The position numbers were made by a program, and so were the translations under genes. A DNA stretch of 64,000 bases, from NCBI GenBank assembly GCA_025094145.1, contig JALLLS010000073.1:112869-176868 (forward strand), in the 5' to 3' direction. Below, piece after piece: positions 48,696 through 60,430 of this stretch (positions within the stretch are counted from its first letter, which is position 1; each line of letters begins with the position of its first letter). Under the pieces are notes generated by a model. It was given only the letters and a program-made list of their open reading frames with translations. It searched no databases and had not been told where the DNA came from. The stretch comes from Spinellus fusiger (Eukaryota; Mucoromycota; Mucoromycetes; Mucorales; Phycomycetaceae).

Positions 48696-49547
48696 TTAAA
48701 CTTTTGTACCAGCCCAAACATCTCCTATAGCGTACAGGAATGGCGTCTGGCCAAAGTTCATCCGCACAGTGGCGGGTCCATCCGCACCTAGACTGGCAAA
48801 ATAAAAGTGCTTCTCCAGCCCCCTATAGGCATCATCTATTCTATGGCCATTGAGTGTATAAAAGACATTCCCCTGTTCTGGCTCAAACCCACACCCTACA
48901 GTGTCCCCCTGTCCCCAATGAGGTCCATAGGCCTGTCCTCCTGTTGCATCATCACAGAACTTGTGGCCATCGTCACTGTGATAGCCTACAGAGTACCGGT
49001 TCCAACCTGGCAACCGGAACAAAGGATAGGGTTGGGTGGTGAGCCCTACTGCCAACACCACCTCAGGCCCACACGCCAACACTGTCACTTCAAAGTAGTG
49101 TACAGAGGGTAGGGAGGGCCCCCCACACTCTGTCAGTGAGAGGAACGGGTGGGTTGCTTGGCAGGTAACATCCCAGTCTTCTCCTACAAAGGGTCTCGGA
49201 CGATGGGGCCAGAAAGAGACGTCTTGCCCCGTTACTGTCAGAGCAGGCGATGCAGGTGTGGCCCTGGGGTGTCGAAATAGAATGTTGGTTTGAGCATTGG
49301 CGTCCATGCTGAGAACATGAACGAGTCCCTTGGAGGCTATTTGTTCAGCAAGTGTCTTTGGGAATGAGTCGATGCGATGCTTCAATGCCTGGATAAACTC
49401 CTCTCCTCGGGCAAATGAATCATACGAGGCATCCTGGAACTTCCCATACTGACAGACAGCATTTTCAGGAGAAAGACCTGCTTGGAGTGCATGGTCATAG
49501 CTTGGTGGTTCTTCTTCCTGCTCTTGCTCTTTGTGCTGATAACTCAT
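48696..49547 (-). CDS. SPRY-domain protein with PPxY motif (Ssh4/Ear1-like)
   Basis: From the ATG at 49547 the product is 283 residues. An N-terminal PPSY motif (EEEPPSYDHAL) is the type of ligand bound by the WW domains of Rsp5/Nedd4 ubiquitin ligases. The C-terminal half is a SPRY domain: VHYFEVTVLACGPEVVLAVG, then FRLPGWNRYSVGYHSDDG, DTVGCGFEPEQGNVFYTLNG and ATVRMNFGQTPFLY. Yeast Ssh4/Ear1 combine SPRY and PPxY as Rsp5 adaptors for endosomal cargo sorting and carry a membrane span. Here the frame stays open upstream to 49601 and encodes a hydrophobic piece (PYLYILTGSLLYSL) without an ATG. An upstream exon giving a membrane anchor is therefore possible. Confidence 0.75.
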   Translation of the reverse strand: MSYQHKEQEQEEEPPSYDHALQAGLSPENAVCQYGKFQDASYDSFARGEEFIQALKHRIDSFPKTLAEQIASKGLVHVLSMDANAQTNILFRHPRATPASPALTVTGQDVSFWPHRPRPFVGEDWDVTCQATHPFLSLTECGGPSLPSVHYFEVTVLACGPEVVLAVGLTTQPYPLFRLPGWNRYSVGYHSDDGHKFCDDATGGQAYGPHWGQGDTVGCGFEPEQGNVFYTLNGHRIDDAYRGLEKHFYFASLGADGPATVRMNFGQTPFLYAIGDVWAGTKV

Positions 49548-50032
49548 AGGGTGACGTAAAGAGTAAAGGAGGGATCCAGTAAGGATGTACAAATAAGGCA
49601 CTAGTTTCCTTTTATAGAGTAAACAGTCCTTGCAGGAAAGAGATGATCCTCTAGTGTCGAAACACAGTAAGGATACTATTATTATTTCTTACTTTCTCTG
49701 TCTCTGTTGCTATGCAGAACAGCCAATCACAGAGCAGAGAAAGAGATGACAAGAGTAATAAAAAGAGACAGTAGAACATCATCCCAGAGTCAGAAGGTGG
49801 GGTATTAATAATAAATTGCATAGTAACAAAATGATGGATAATAATACAATTGGAAAATGCCTAAGTAAATTGCTGTGGTGGATGGGTGGACGGGTGGACG
49901 GGTGGATGGTTGAGTTGAGTTGATGGCTAAAGGACATGACTTTCTTTTTTTTTTTCTTTCTTTCTATTGAGCGCTTATTATTATTATTTTACTGTTATCT
50001 ATATTTCTTTCTTTTTTTTTCTTTTTTCTAAG
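49548..50032. other. Intergenic
   Basis: SPRY gene promoter and 3' flank of the surface-protein gene. T-rich runs at about 49942-50030 and a GGGTGGACGGGTGGAC direct repeat near 49884-49907. No gene is seen. Confidence 0.55.
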
Positions 50033-51699
50033 TTAATAACGCTTTTCGGGTGAGTATTCCAAGACTGCCTTGCTTTCTCTTCCAGCAATGGTCTTTATCC
50101 TTGTCGGTCTTCGTTCCATATGCTTAACGGAAGCACCATCTTCCGCCAATTGTCGCTGGAGTAGCTGTTCTCCTAATCTGCGTCTGTTCTCTTCTTCATC
50201 TTCGCCTTCCATCCCCATCGGCCATTCTACAGGTCTGTAGAGTGCATTGCGGAAGTTATCGGCAAGCAGAGTTGCATCTGTGGAAGAGAGTACAGGGTTG
50301 ATATTGGACAAGCGGGGTGGAGTGAGGGTGTAGGCACTTGAATTAGGATGTTGAGAGCCCAAAACAGCGACAGTGGTGTTGCTCACTGTATCAGTAGGAC
50401 GAGAAGAGGTGGCTGTGTTAATGGAGGAGGCCGCTTCTGTGGGAGAGGGGGCCAGCATACTGGTGACTAGCTTTCCTGTGTCTACCATAATAGGTGTGGT
50501 AGAGTGAATAGAGTCAAGGTCAAAGCCCTGCTTCATACCTAGTTTTTCATAGTCCACTTTCTGTGTGGTTTGGCTGGGCTTGACGGATACAGGAGATCTG
50601 CCTCTTGCTTGACTGGGTAGAATGCAAGGCGAGAGTTTGTTGGACCGCTGACGGCGACGGCGTATAGCAAGAAAAGCATAGACAATGATGGCTACTGCAG
50701 CAATAAAGACTATGCATGAGATAGTGATGACGGCAACAGCCCATGCAGGCAGGCCACTGCTAGTGTGGGGAGAATAAGAGGCGGCATTATCGGATGCATT
50801 GGACAGTGGTGGTAATAGTGTGGTAGTCTGATTGGTTGGTTCTAATGAACTGCCTAGAAATAAGCATCAGGATGTCAGTATCAGTAGGTATAAATATTAA
50901 TACAAGTGTAAATATAAATATATAAATGTAAATGTATATACATTTATATAAATAAATATAAATGTAATTATAAAAATAAATATACATATTAATATATATA
51001 CATATTAATATATATACATATTAATAGACATACATATTAATAGACATACATTTACATGTATAAATACATGGAGAAAGTGGACACTCAAGACACAGTCTTA
51101 TTACTTTTGCTATCTTATGCTGTTTGTCTCCATTCTTCTATACTTACGGAGCACTGTGAAATTGAAGGGTCGTGGATAGGAGCTGGTGGTACTTGTGAGT
51201 TCATAAGTTGCGTTTAGGTTGGAGGGTAAAAAAAATCCGAAAAGGGTCAATGTTTGATTTCCTGAACCAGCAGGAAGTGTCATCGGGAACCACGTGTCGT
51301 CAACTACAACATCCAATTCGCCTGACGAAGTACTCATGTCTGTCCAATTTTTGATAAGATTGTAGGCAAAGTTTTGTTTATAGTACAGGTAGAGGGATAT
51401 TGTTGGCTATAAATATAATACCGGAAAAGGGGGTTTATGCTTTCATTTCAATAGGCTGCCTACAGGTGTAGTCTATAAATTACTTACAGAAGAGACATAG
51501 AAAGGTTGTCTGTTAAGTAGAAGTAATAATAATAAAGGTCAGTACTCCAAAAGCATACTCCTGTTCTCTTGTAGCTTATCTGCACTTACTCATAGTTCCA
51601 GATAAAGTTGTGGGCTGTTCCATTCTCCCAAGTATCCACATAGGAAGGGACGCAGACTGTATAAGCATTCCCAAGTTTTCTACAGGCAGTTGCATCCAT
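50033..51699 (-). CDS. Single-pass surface protein with conserved ectodomain (>=4 exons)
   Basis: Exons in transcript order are 51699-51590, 51509-51488, 51406-51148 and 50853-50033. All are in phase and give 403 residues from the ATG at 51699. The ectodomain reads CVPSYVDTWENGTAHNFIW, then SLYLYYKQNFAYNLIKNW, GELDVVVDDTWFPM and LTLFGFFLPSNLNATYELTS, ending YPRPFNFTVL. A Ser/Thr/Asn linker follows, then a membrane span (AWAVAVITISCIVFIAAVAI) and an RRRR stop-transfer. The cytosolic tail is about 200 residues. Exon 2 is only 22 bases. Upstream of 51699 the same frame is hydrophobic (YFIYFIFFFLLVQLLYISLG), like a signal peptide, but lacks an ATG, so a further 5' exon spliced near CTGCAG (about 51760) is likely. 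The ectodomain pattern recurs in fungal membrane proteins of unknown function, as I recall. Confidence 0.7.
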
Positions 51700-54600
51700 G
51701 CCTAGAGAAATGTAGAGTAGTTGGACTAATAGAAAGAAGAAGATAAAGTAAATAAAATACAGCTGCAGAAATAAGAAGGAAATATGATTAAGGGAATTTG
51801 TACCTTTATTTTTTACACTAACAAATCTGAGCTTATGAGTTGAATATTTATACTACGATAGAAAAAAGAAAGGAAAAAAAAGGAAAATTAAAGCAGAGAA
51901 ATAAGTAGGAAATAATCTATGCTTAGGCTATCGAATAGTACTAGAGCGTATTATAGTAGACTCTAAACAATACTGCTGTGTATATAACTTGGTGTAATCT
52001 ATACTGTAATGTACTATAGGCTGTATTAATAAAGATCAATTCTACTGTCTCATTCTTTAGATGACTAATGTAGACAGCAGCACTCTCTATGAACAGTGCT
52101 ATTCTTTATCTTCCTTGGAACAGTCAAATTAAAAGGAGACTAACAGCAACTAAATGCCAATTGAAATGCAACTAAAGAAATACAGAAAGATAGAAAATAG
52201 AAAGATAAAAGATCAAGTCGCTTATGGGGACCCTCCTTCATAGAGGACAAAATAAAAACAACATCCAGGTCACACAGTAGAGACAATTCCCAAAAGCGGA
52301 ATGTTTTCTATTTTCTTTTCCTTGTGAATATCATTGTAGAAATTCAATCTCACTGGTCTACAACCTGTCGATTTTAACTTTTGATCATTACTGAAAACAC
52401 CATGGCTTGTTTCCATGGTGATAGCCTGGGACTTTTATATATATATATATTTTCTATTACAGTCTGGGCTACTAGAATAACTATTATTAGTAGCAGTAGT
52501 GGTAGTGTTGCTATTAGTGGTAGTGTTGCTATTAGTGGTAGTGTTGCTATTAGTGGTAGTGTTGCTATTAGTGGTAGTGTTGCTATTAGTGGTAGTGGTA
52601 GTAGCAGCAGTAGTAGTGGTGGTAGTAGCAGCAGTAGTGGTTGTAACAGTTATTGGAATTAAAAATGGAGTAAAAGAGTGGGGTTCTAGATCAATCTTCT
52701 TGGAGTACAAGGAGTGTCCTCTGCTCTTGTCAGAAGTAATAGTATGATTTCTCACTTTCTCACTGCTTCTACTCTCTCTCTCTCTCTTCCTGCTCTTGTT
52801 CTTTCTTTTCACTTTCTCAGATACATCTCTCTTCTCAGTGCCCCCGTATTGTCACTTTACCATGACTGTACACAGTCACTATTTGTGTATTGTGCAACAC
52901 CACCTCCATAAAGACTATTGATTGGCCAAATACAGTTAATTGCTCTCCATAGTGCATAAATAACCTCCTTCCCTATTACCTCAACTACAATAGGAAATGT
53001 CTAACAAACGACTATAAAATAGAATCTATAGATTAGAAGAGTTGTTACCTACATAGCAGAGAAGGATTTTTTCCCTCTTATTCTGTCTTACATCACCTAC
53101 ACCTTTTACTTATTTTATTCGCTCCCTTGTTGACTACCGACCTTTTGATGCCGAAGAAGAAGGTAAGAAAAGAGAGTCACACTGTTTCCTTTGAGCCCAT
53201 TAGACATAGGTCACTATCCGTGTCTTGGTGCTTCCTACCTATAATAGTAGCGGAAAAGCAAATAGATAAAGACTTTTGAAGGCTTGCTTATTTTAAAACT
53301 ATCGGCCATTTTCTATAGTGTTTCAACTTTTTTTTTTAAACATGAAAACACAACCCTACAGACAACTGCTCACATGACAACTTGTATGATCTCAGTTGAT
53401 TCGGATATGAGGATATAATACTAGTCAATTTGTACTTTAATATTAATAGATAGCAAAGGAGTGATGCAATTCTATACGATTCAAAGACAGGCTTCTGGAT
53501 TTCAGAAACAGTCAAATGTGGGGAGAAATCCGTCATTGCCAAATCGAATAAATCAAGCTATACGTTATTCCAATGCCATTACAAAGTCCAACCAGGACGA
53601 TAGATATCCCCTCTTCTCTTGGATTCTACTCTTTAATAATGATTCAATATTCCGGGAAGATAATATTTATAATTCCAAATGAGTGATCAAGAGTCTATTT
53701 CTCCTAAAAGAAAAGAAAAAAGAAAGAAATAGAATGAAAGTTAAGTTACATCTCAGACAAAAAGAAAAGGGGAAAAGAGGGGAAAAAAGACAGATACAGA
53801 GACAGAGACAGAGACAGAGAAACGTGCTCTTTAGTACGGATTCAGGAAAAAAAACAAACAAAAAACAAAAAGGAGAGTCTATGAAAGACGGGTAGAAAGA
53901 ATCAGTGGTGAACCGATGACTCTTGTTGAATAAGAATATACAACCTAAAACAGAGTACAGTTTGACGTGGCCAATTTGAGGTACAGAAACAGTAAGGTGG
54001 TAAAATTTGTTCAGAAACATACAAATCTGAACACAGAGTTAAAGTATAAACTTCCTGTGTGGATGACAGGTATTCAGTATGAATAGCTATAACATGAAAA
54101 ATAGCTTCTTCTTCTCTCTTTCTGCCCCATCTTCTTTACCATGTCAGGTTGAATAAAGTGCAGGCAGCCTGCGCTCAATTCTGACTTGTGATATTTCTTC
54201 AGCGTTTGGTTATTTATTATTATTATTTCAACCCTATACATTGTTATTGCAGGATACATACTTTACCAATTATATTGGTTTGATAATAGAATAGCATTTC
54301 TCATTCATCATGCATGTCTTTCTCTTTCTATCTCTTGAAAGTTTTATAAGATAGATCATCTGTCTTCATCTTATAGAAGACTGTATAATAAAATAAACCA
54401 AACGCTCTTCTCAGGAACGAACATTCTAAACATAGGATGTGGCATTGGAGTACATTATGAATATTTCTCACATAGAACATTGCTGCGTGTTGTATATAAA
54501 AAGATAAATGTTGGAGAGGCTATTATGCTTATTAACAGGATAAATATAGCCATAGCATTAGAGGCCTGTCTTTTAGGAATAAAACACATCTTTTATGCAA

Positions 54601-56965
54601 AAAAAATAAAGAAAAAGAAAATAGTATCATTTTATTTAATACAGTGTTTGATATCTGTAACCCTAGAATGGGATTCTTTCTATTATTATAATAAAGGGAG
54701 GCGTATAGCCTAACACAGATGAACGATTAGCTAAGCACCTTTTCTCATTTTTATAGAGAGGTTAGAGCCTGTCATTGCCTTTAAAAAGTATGGACATAGA
54801 TTACCCATATCACTTATTCTTGGATGTTTTGTCAACAACAAACAGAATGAGCTGAGAGAAACTACACCAATAAATCACAAAGGCACCAACCACTGTAGGC
54901 AATCTCTCCAGACAAGTATTGAAAATAGCCATTTTCAGAGAACGGGCCGTCCTAAACACCGATGAAGATTAGGTTTACAGTCCTTTATTATTTGCTAAGC
55001 ACCCTAAAGAGAGTTCTTAGAAATTCTACTACTTCAAGAGTTTCAATCGAGAGCTAGAATAAGTCCATGTATAAAATAGCTTGGGTATCGGGAGTTCTAT
55101 TCATTACAGTTTAAAAACATATACTCTCTATGAATCCTGATAGAAATGCACATCTATCCTATTGGGTAAGTAGGTGTGGCGCAAAGAAAGTGAAATGTCT
55201 ACATGCATTAATATATATCTGTAATTTGCTCTCATCTGGAATCCATGTAGACTGGCTTAGTGGCGTACTTATAATGCAACAGAAAGCAGCATTACTGTAT
55301 TATCAAGAGTAGATGGTTGATTTGTCTAATATTCATTTATTATGAATATAGAAACTATTAATAATCATCTCAAAACAAGTCAACATGTGTTCAGTTTTTA
55401 TTGAAACTGCAAAATGATCTATACTATAAGAAAGTCTATTTTAAATATTAACATTTAGTATTGATCACTTATACCACTAACTTAGTTCTTTATTTCAAGA
55501 CCATAGTCTGATAAAAGTTATCTAGTATATTTACCACTTTCTACATAGTTATTTTTTGTATTACTTTTACATGAATTACATGTAAAAGAAAACATATCTT
55601 CAGTGATAATAGTGCTATTTTATGCTCTTCTTTACTGCTCCCCAAGAAACTAAACATTTAAATCTACATATTACAACAATGAAACTATTTCTTCCTTGAT
55701 ACAAACATTGCAATAAGAAAAAAAAATAGGAATATATTTATATCTTTATTAGGTGTTGGAAGACTTATTCCAATAGAATAGATTCAAGTTTAACTACAAC
55801 CAACACTATCTATCAAATAAAATGTAGATTAGCATTAAATAGCATAGTGGCAAGTTGTTGAATCTCTTTTAAATATCAGAAAATCAGTTTAGTATTTGAA
55901 CTAATAATAATAATACTCTTTTTAATTTCTTACTCATAGCGTTCCTCTTTATTCTTGTACCATTATTTGATATGGCTATAGCTTTACACCAAAGTATAGT
56001 ATAGGAATAAATAAGAACACCATGGGTTGGAAAGTACAAGGAATAGGTTCCATTTAAGTTCCCGCAATATTTTTATCTTCCAAATACAATTTTATCCAAA
56101 CCATAGTTTCTTTGTTTATTTTTCTCATTACCTACCAGTTGTATTATCTTATGCCAACTTTATCTACCAAGAAATCAACCACTACTAGATAAACAAACAC
56201 TACCGAGAAAGTAGCCACTAATTAACAAGCAACTGCCACCGAGCATACTCCCAGCAATAGAAAGACATATGGGATTCGTAAAAATGATGTTAATAAAAGC
56301 ATACACAATAGTATTCTTCAATTGACTGTTTGCCTATTCTCTTCAAGAATAAGGGAGGATAAGACTCCTGGAGCCACAAGGAATGTAAGAACCAAGTTTA
56401 GGATGATGAAGAAATTAAAGCCTTCTCTATAAAGAAATTGTTTTCAAATCTGTCTTTATTGACAAACATAAGAATTAAAGTATGAACCAAACAGTGATAC
56501 TTTGATATGTGAGCTGATGATTCAAATTAATAGACTAAAGGGAAACAATTCCTTTACACTTTAAAGCATAGTATATAGATCAAGAAGACTACTCTAAATT
56601 TGAATATATAAAGTTGTTTCTTATCAGCTTATGACTATCTTAAATACCTAGTATTATCACATTAATGCTATCATTAGTCAGACTTAATAAATAGACTCAA
56701 TTCATGTGTATAGTTTGATACATTTGATTTATTACTATTAAAAATATCCACATATCCAACTTATGCAAAGAATAGAAGTGTATATGTAAAATAGACTATA
56801 TATTCATCTTTCTCTTTGTCATATAATAATCCTGTTATTTATAGATAAAAAAAAAGAAAGACCTGTTGAATTAAAATATCTATTGAATATACAGTACAGT
56901 TTCCTCCTTTCATCAATGTAAAATATAGATGGGCTCAACAAAGTCCCAGTCTTCTCTATTCTCCT
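51700..56965. other. Long gene-poor region
   Basis: No gene is supported over 5.2 kb. It contains an 18-base tandem repeat (52501-52590), a purine-rich AGACAG run near 53791-53820, and small open frames (53152, 53461, 54480) with no recognised content. A stretch near 54940-55030 has a TGRPKHR piece vaguely like a Tc1 helix-turn-helix linker, but nothing else supports it. Confidence 0.5.
52501..52590. repeat. 18-base tandem repeat, five copies
   Basis: Unit GGTAGTGTTGCTATTAGT is repeated five times without change, followed by GGT/AGT/AGC triplet-rich sequence to about 52640. It reads GSVAIS per unit in one frame and Asn/Thr-rich on the other strand. No gene model supports translation. Confidence 0.95.
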
Positions 56966-59900
56966 CTACCACATATCTGCTGCTCGCATTCTTGATCTGT
57001 GCTCTTTATCTTTTCGATTGTCTGTCTGATGATAACTGTGTTCTCGAGAATTCTCTGTGTATCTATGATCACTACTAGAATGTGTATGGGATCGATGACT
57101 TATAACCACAGGCTCCTTCTCAACCCATTCCGCCTCTTCTTCATTGAATGTATGCCGTGATTTGCTACTGCTATGCTTATGATCTCGCCTACGACTGCTG
57201 CTGCTGCTTTCTTTTTTTGACTTTTTCTTGTCTTTTCTTGAGGAGCGTTCTACACTCTGACTACGACTACGACTGCGTTTATGGCTATGCCTATGCTTTT
57301 TTCTACTTTTCTTCTCTCTTCTTTCTCTTCTTTCATCCTCACTGTTCTGTGTCTCTTCCTCATCCGAGACATCAATATGGCGTCTCTTGTTTCTTTCTTG
57401 CAGAGCACGGGATTTAAAGGGCTGTACAATAATTTCCTCGGAAAGAACCATGGGCTGCTGTGTTCCTCGTGGTGAAGGTGTGATCTCTGTCTGATAAGTA
57501 GTGGCCCGGTTGAACATGGGTCGAAAGGGTTCTGATGGTGTGGTTTCTAAGGGTGGAGGAAGTATCTCGGAGGGTGGAAGAATAGGGCCAATCATATCTT
57601 CTTCCACCTCCTCCTCCATAGGCAGTTTTTTTGCTGATCTGGTTTGATCCATAAAAGATCTTTTGGTACTGGTGTTTGTTTGATGTGTCTCTTCATCTTC
57701 CTCATCTTCTTCATCGTCAGAATTTTCAAAGATGGCCTTGAACACATCAATCGAGGGTCGTTCATAATCAAGGGCTGCGTCTGACAAGGGTGTTTCTTCA
57801 GCTAGTTTGGTGTTTGTTTCTACAGTAGAGGGTGCTGTGGGTGCATCGGCATCTTGAGAACGATCTGATGGTTTAGGAATAATAGCAGATAAGCCAGGAT
57901 CAACTGTTCCTTGTTTTGGTTTTGCAGGTGCCTTTCGACTCCGCAGCATGGCATCCATACTCTCTTCACTCAAGGCCTGATGAGAACCTGCTTCTGTTCG
58001 TCCATTGCCTTGTGAGGCGGCTGTTGTTTCTTTATGATGAGGATGAGGATTTCTCACATTGAACCGTTTACAGACCAGGTTGGTAGGATAAAATAATGTA
58101 ATAGAGCGTGTTAATTGTCCAAACATCTTCATTGAAGCAGCCTCGGCTTCTTGTGTCAACTATATTAAAGTGTTCCTTGTGAGTGAGTGATATTTCACTC
58201 TTGAAAAAAAAAAAAAAAAAACCTCCTCTCTCTAACTCTACCTCTTTTGTAGGTGCTTCCACAACAACTTCATTGTCTTTCTTCTCTTGTCTCCACTGTG
58301 CTTCTGTTTTTAAACCACCTCCAAACATGTTTTGTTCAACCGTAGTAGTACTTGCACTTGTAAACCGTCCACTCATCATGGCACTAATGGGTCTAAAGAT
58401 ACGAGCCGCCTTTGCGAATTCCTCGAGTTCTTTCATGCCATCTTCGTAGTTCATGCCCTCAGGAATAGGCAAGACCTCCTTTGGTTCTCTATTCTCTTCC
58501 TTTTTACCTAAACAGTTCTCAAGATAATCACGATAACGGGTCTGTTTTTTCATGTTATCTCCAAATGGCATGTAGCCTTGTAATGCCATGGCTGCTACTT
58601 CCTTGGTGACAGTGGTAAACCCAGACAGATGTGATGTGTCTTTGGGCTTACTTGTGCTTGTAATAAAGCGAAGGGCATGATCAAGTTGGTTTTTGGATCT
58701 TGCAGGAATAAAGTCAAAAACAGAACGTGCCTCAATTGGCTTTTCTCCTAGGATATTGCCACGTTGATCTGAGGAAAGATCATGTTGAGGACGAGCAATG
58801 GCAGTGTCTTGTCGAAGAGAAGGTGCATGTCTTCCATCAAAATCAGTGGGCACCTTTGGGGGTTTATACCTTTCATATGGGTTGGAAGAAGGAGTCATTC
58901 TTATTGTCAATGTCCCATCATTCTTCCTATTGATCTCTGTGGATATATCTATCGGATGACCTACCATTGACCTAGTTCTTGGGATTCTGGTGAATACACA
59001 AAGCCTTTGAGGGGTTCTCTTCCGTCAGAGAGGCATGTTACAGGTTCTTCTACTGGCTGTCTTTTGTATTTGGGTGGATTTGATTTCGGCCAAGCTGTGA
59101 GTTCTTCTCCCTGGTCTAGTTCATCATCGTACAAGGAGTGGTGGATGTTCTGTGGGCCAGAATCTCCATAGACATCTGTATCGTCATCATCTTCGAATGT
59201 ACCAAGGCCAAATCCAGCCCGTTGTGTGAAGGCGCTTGCCACACCAAAGGCAGTTCTGTCAGTGTCTGTTTTATGCCCCTGTGTGGCTAATTCACGCAAT
59301 CGTCGCATTTCTGCTACTTGAGGCACGGATTTCTCCAGATCATATCCCAACCCACGCGTGTTTTTCTTGGTACTAAAGTCAACAATAGGCGTATCTCTGG
59401 GTGCAAATGTGATGTTGGCCATAGCTTCTTCTTCTTCTGATACTGCTTCTTCTTCCTCTTCTTCCTCTGCTGGTTGTTGTTGGGCAGTGCTGTCTCTGTC
59501 TTTGTGCTGCCATTGTTTTCTATCTTTATGGCTCATACGTGGTCCAATGCCCTGTCCTGGCTTCCATCCCATCTTACGCAAGAGCCGTATTCCCACAGAG
59601 TCCTTAGGAGGACCTATCATGTTCATAATACTCGACCCCAAGAACCCAAGACTCCCTCCTCTGCTCTCGTCCTCTTGCTGGAGTTTCTTTCTAGCTGCCA
59701 ATTCTCGCTCAGTGCCTCCCAAAATATCGAATTCCTCAGTCGCCACGAGTTTCCTCGACCCTGCCATGAGCTGCACTGATGAGCCTCCTATGAAAAAAGG
59801 ACAAGAGACACTACCTCACGATCCTCATCATCCATATAGTCTTCTGGTTTCATTTCCTTGTTCTCATTGCGTGATGAGCGAGACGACACAAAGTTCGAGG

Positions 59901-60201
59901 GTTGCCATCCTATTCATGAGACACGCTTTCTGGGGTAGACATGCCCTTTACCTTCTTTGGACCCTACTGTATTGAAGTAGCCAGCAGAGAATCCTCCTGT
60001 GAATGCACCGTGGAACCGACGTCGACCGTTTTCGTCTCTTGCCTCTTGTTTCCATACAGGCACAAACTGGCCTGCATCACTGACCCCTGCTCGTTTGTCT
60101 TTTTCTGTTTGGTCAGGAAAGGCAGTACCAAAAACAACAAAGCTCTCTACAGGACCCCTTCTCTCTTCCTCATACAGTGGAGTGTCACGTAATCTTGACA
60201 T
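56966..60201 (-). CDS. GPATCH1: GPATCH1-type G-patch splicing factor (5 exons)
   Basis: GPATCH1 homologues associate with catalytic spliceosomes. Exons in transcript order are 60201-59952, 59909-59815, 59770-58972, 58936-58242 and 58159-56966, in phase, about 1010 residues. The N-terminal DUF1604 region is typical ([49 protein letters not shown]). The G-patch follows ([20 protein letters not shown]). Then come [38 protein letters not shown] and a C-terminal SURP-like linker block (MKMFGQLTR, then [14 protein letters not shown]). The tail is RS/SR-rich and basic ([19 protein letters not shown]). The intron after exon 3 is only 35 bases in this model and is the least certain junction. The intron at 58160-58241 contains an A-run (+ strand), that is, a T-run in the transcript. 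Confidence 0.88.
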
Positions 60202-60430
60202 GTCAACAGGAGTAGGTTAGTAGGGACAATTCAATGGTGTAGTCTATACAACACTGTAGACTAGAGATATTTATAGATAGATATTTATAGATAGATATTT
60301 ATAGAGAGAGAGAGAGATCGATAAAGAAGAGAAAAGTGTATGCCCAGATGCGTACTATGTATGAGTTTCTTTTCTTTTTTTCTATCTTTTATCTTTTTCT
60401 TGTCACAGTGACTGAGTTTATTAGGACAAA
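60202..60430. other. Spacer between GPATCH1 and HEM1
   Basis: Short region with three TATTTATAGATAGA repeats at about 60268-60305 and a (GA)n run. Both neighbours are on the minus strand, so this holds the HEM1 3' end and the GPATCH1 promoter. Confidence 0.6.

Noticed and set aside
52381..52812. Open frames on both strands across the 18-base repeat
   Set aside because: They exist only because the repeat unit is a multiple of three and lacks stops. There is no domain or gene structure around it.
53152..53682. Possible small gene (MPKKK start, then frame at 53461)
   Set aside because: The first five codons end at a GTAAGA donor, but no acceptor gives a convincing continuation. The 73-codon frame has no recognised content.
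54760..55100. TGRPKHR fragment resembling a Tc1 linker
   Set aside because: Only one short motif; no DDE blocks or terminal repeats were found nearby.
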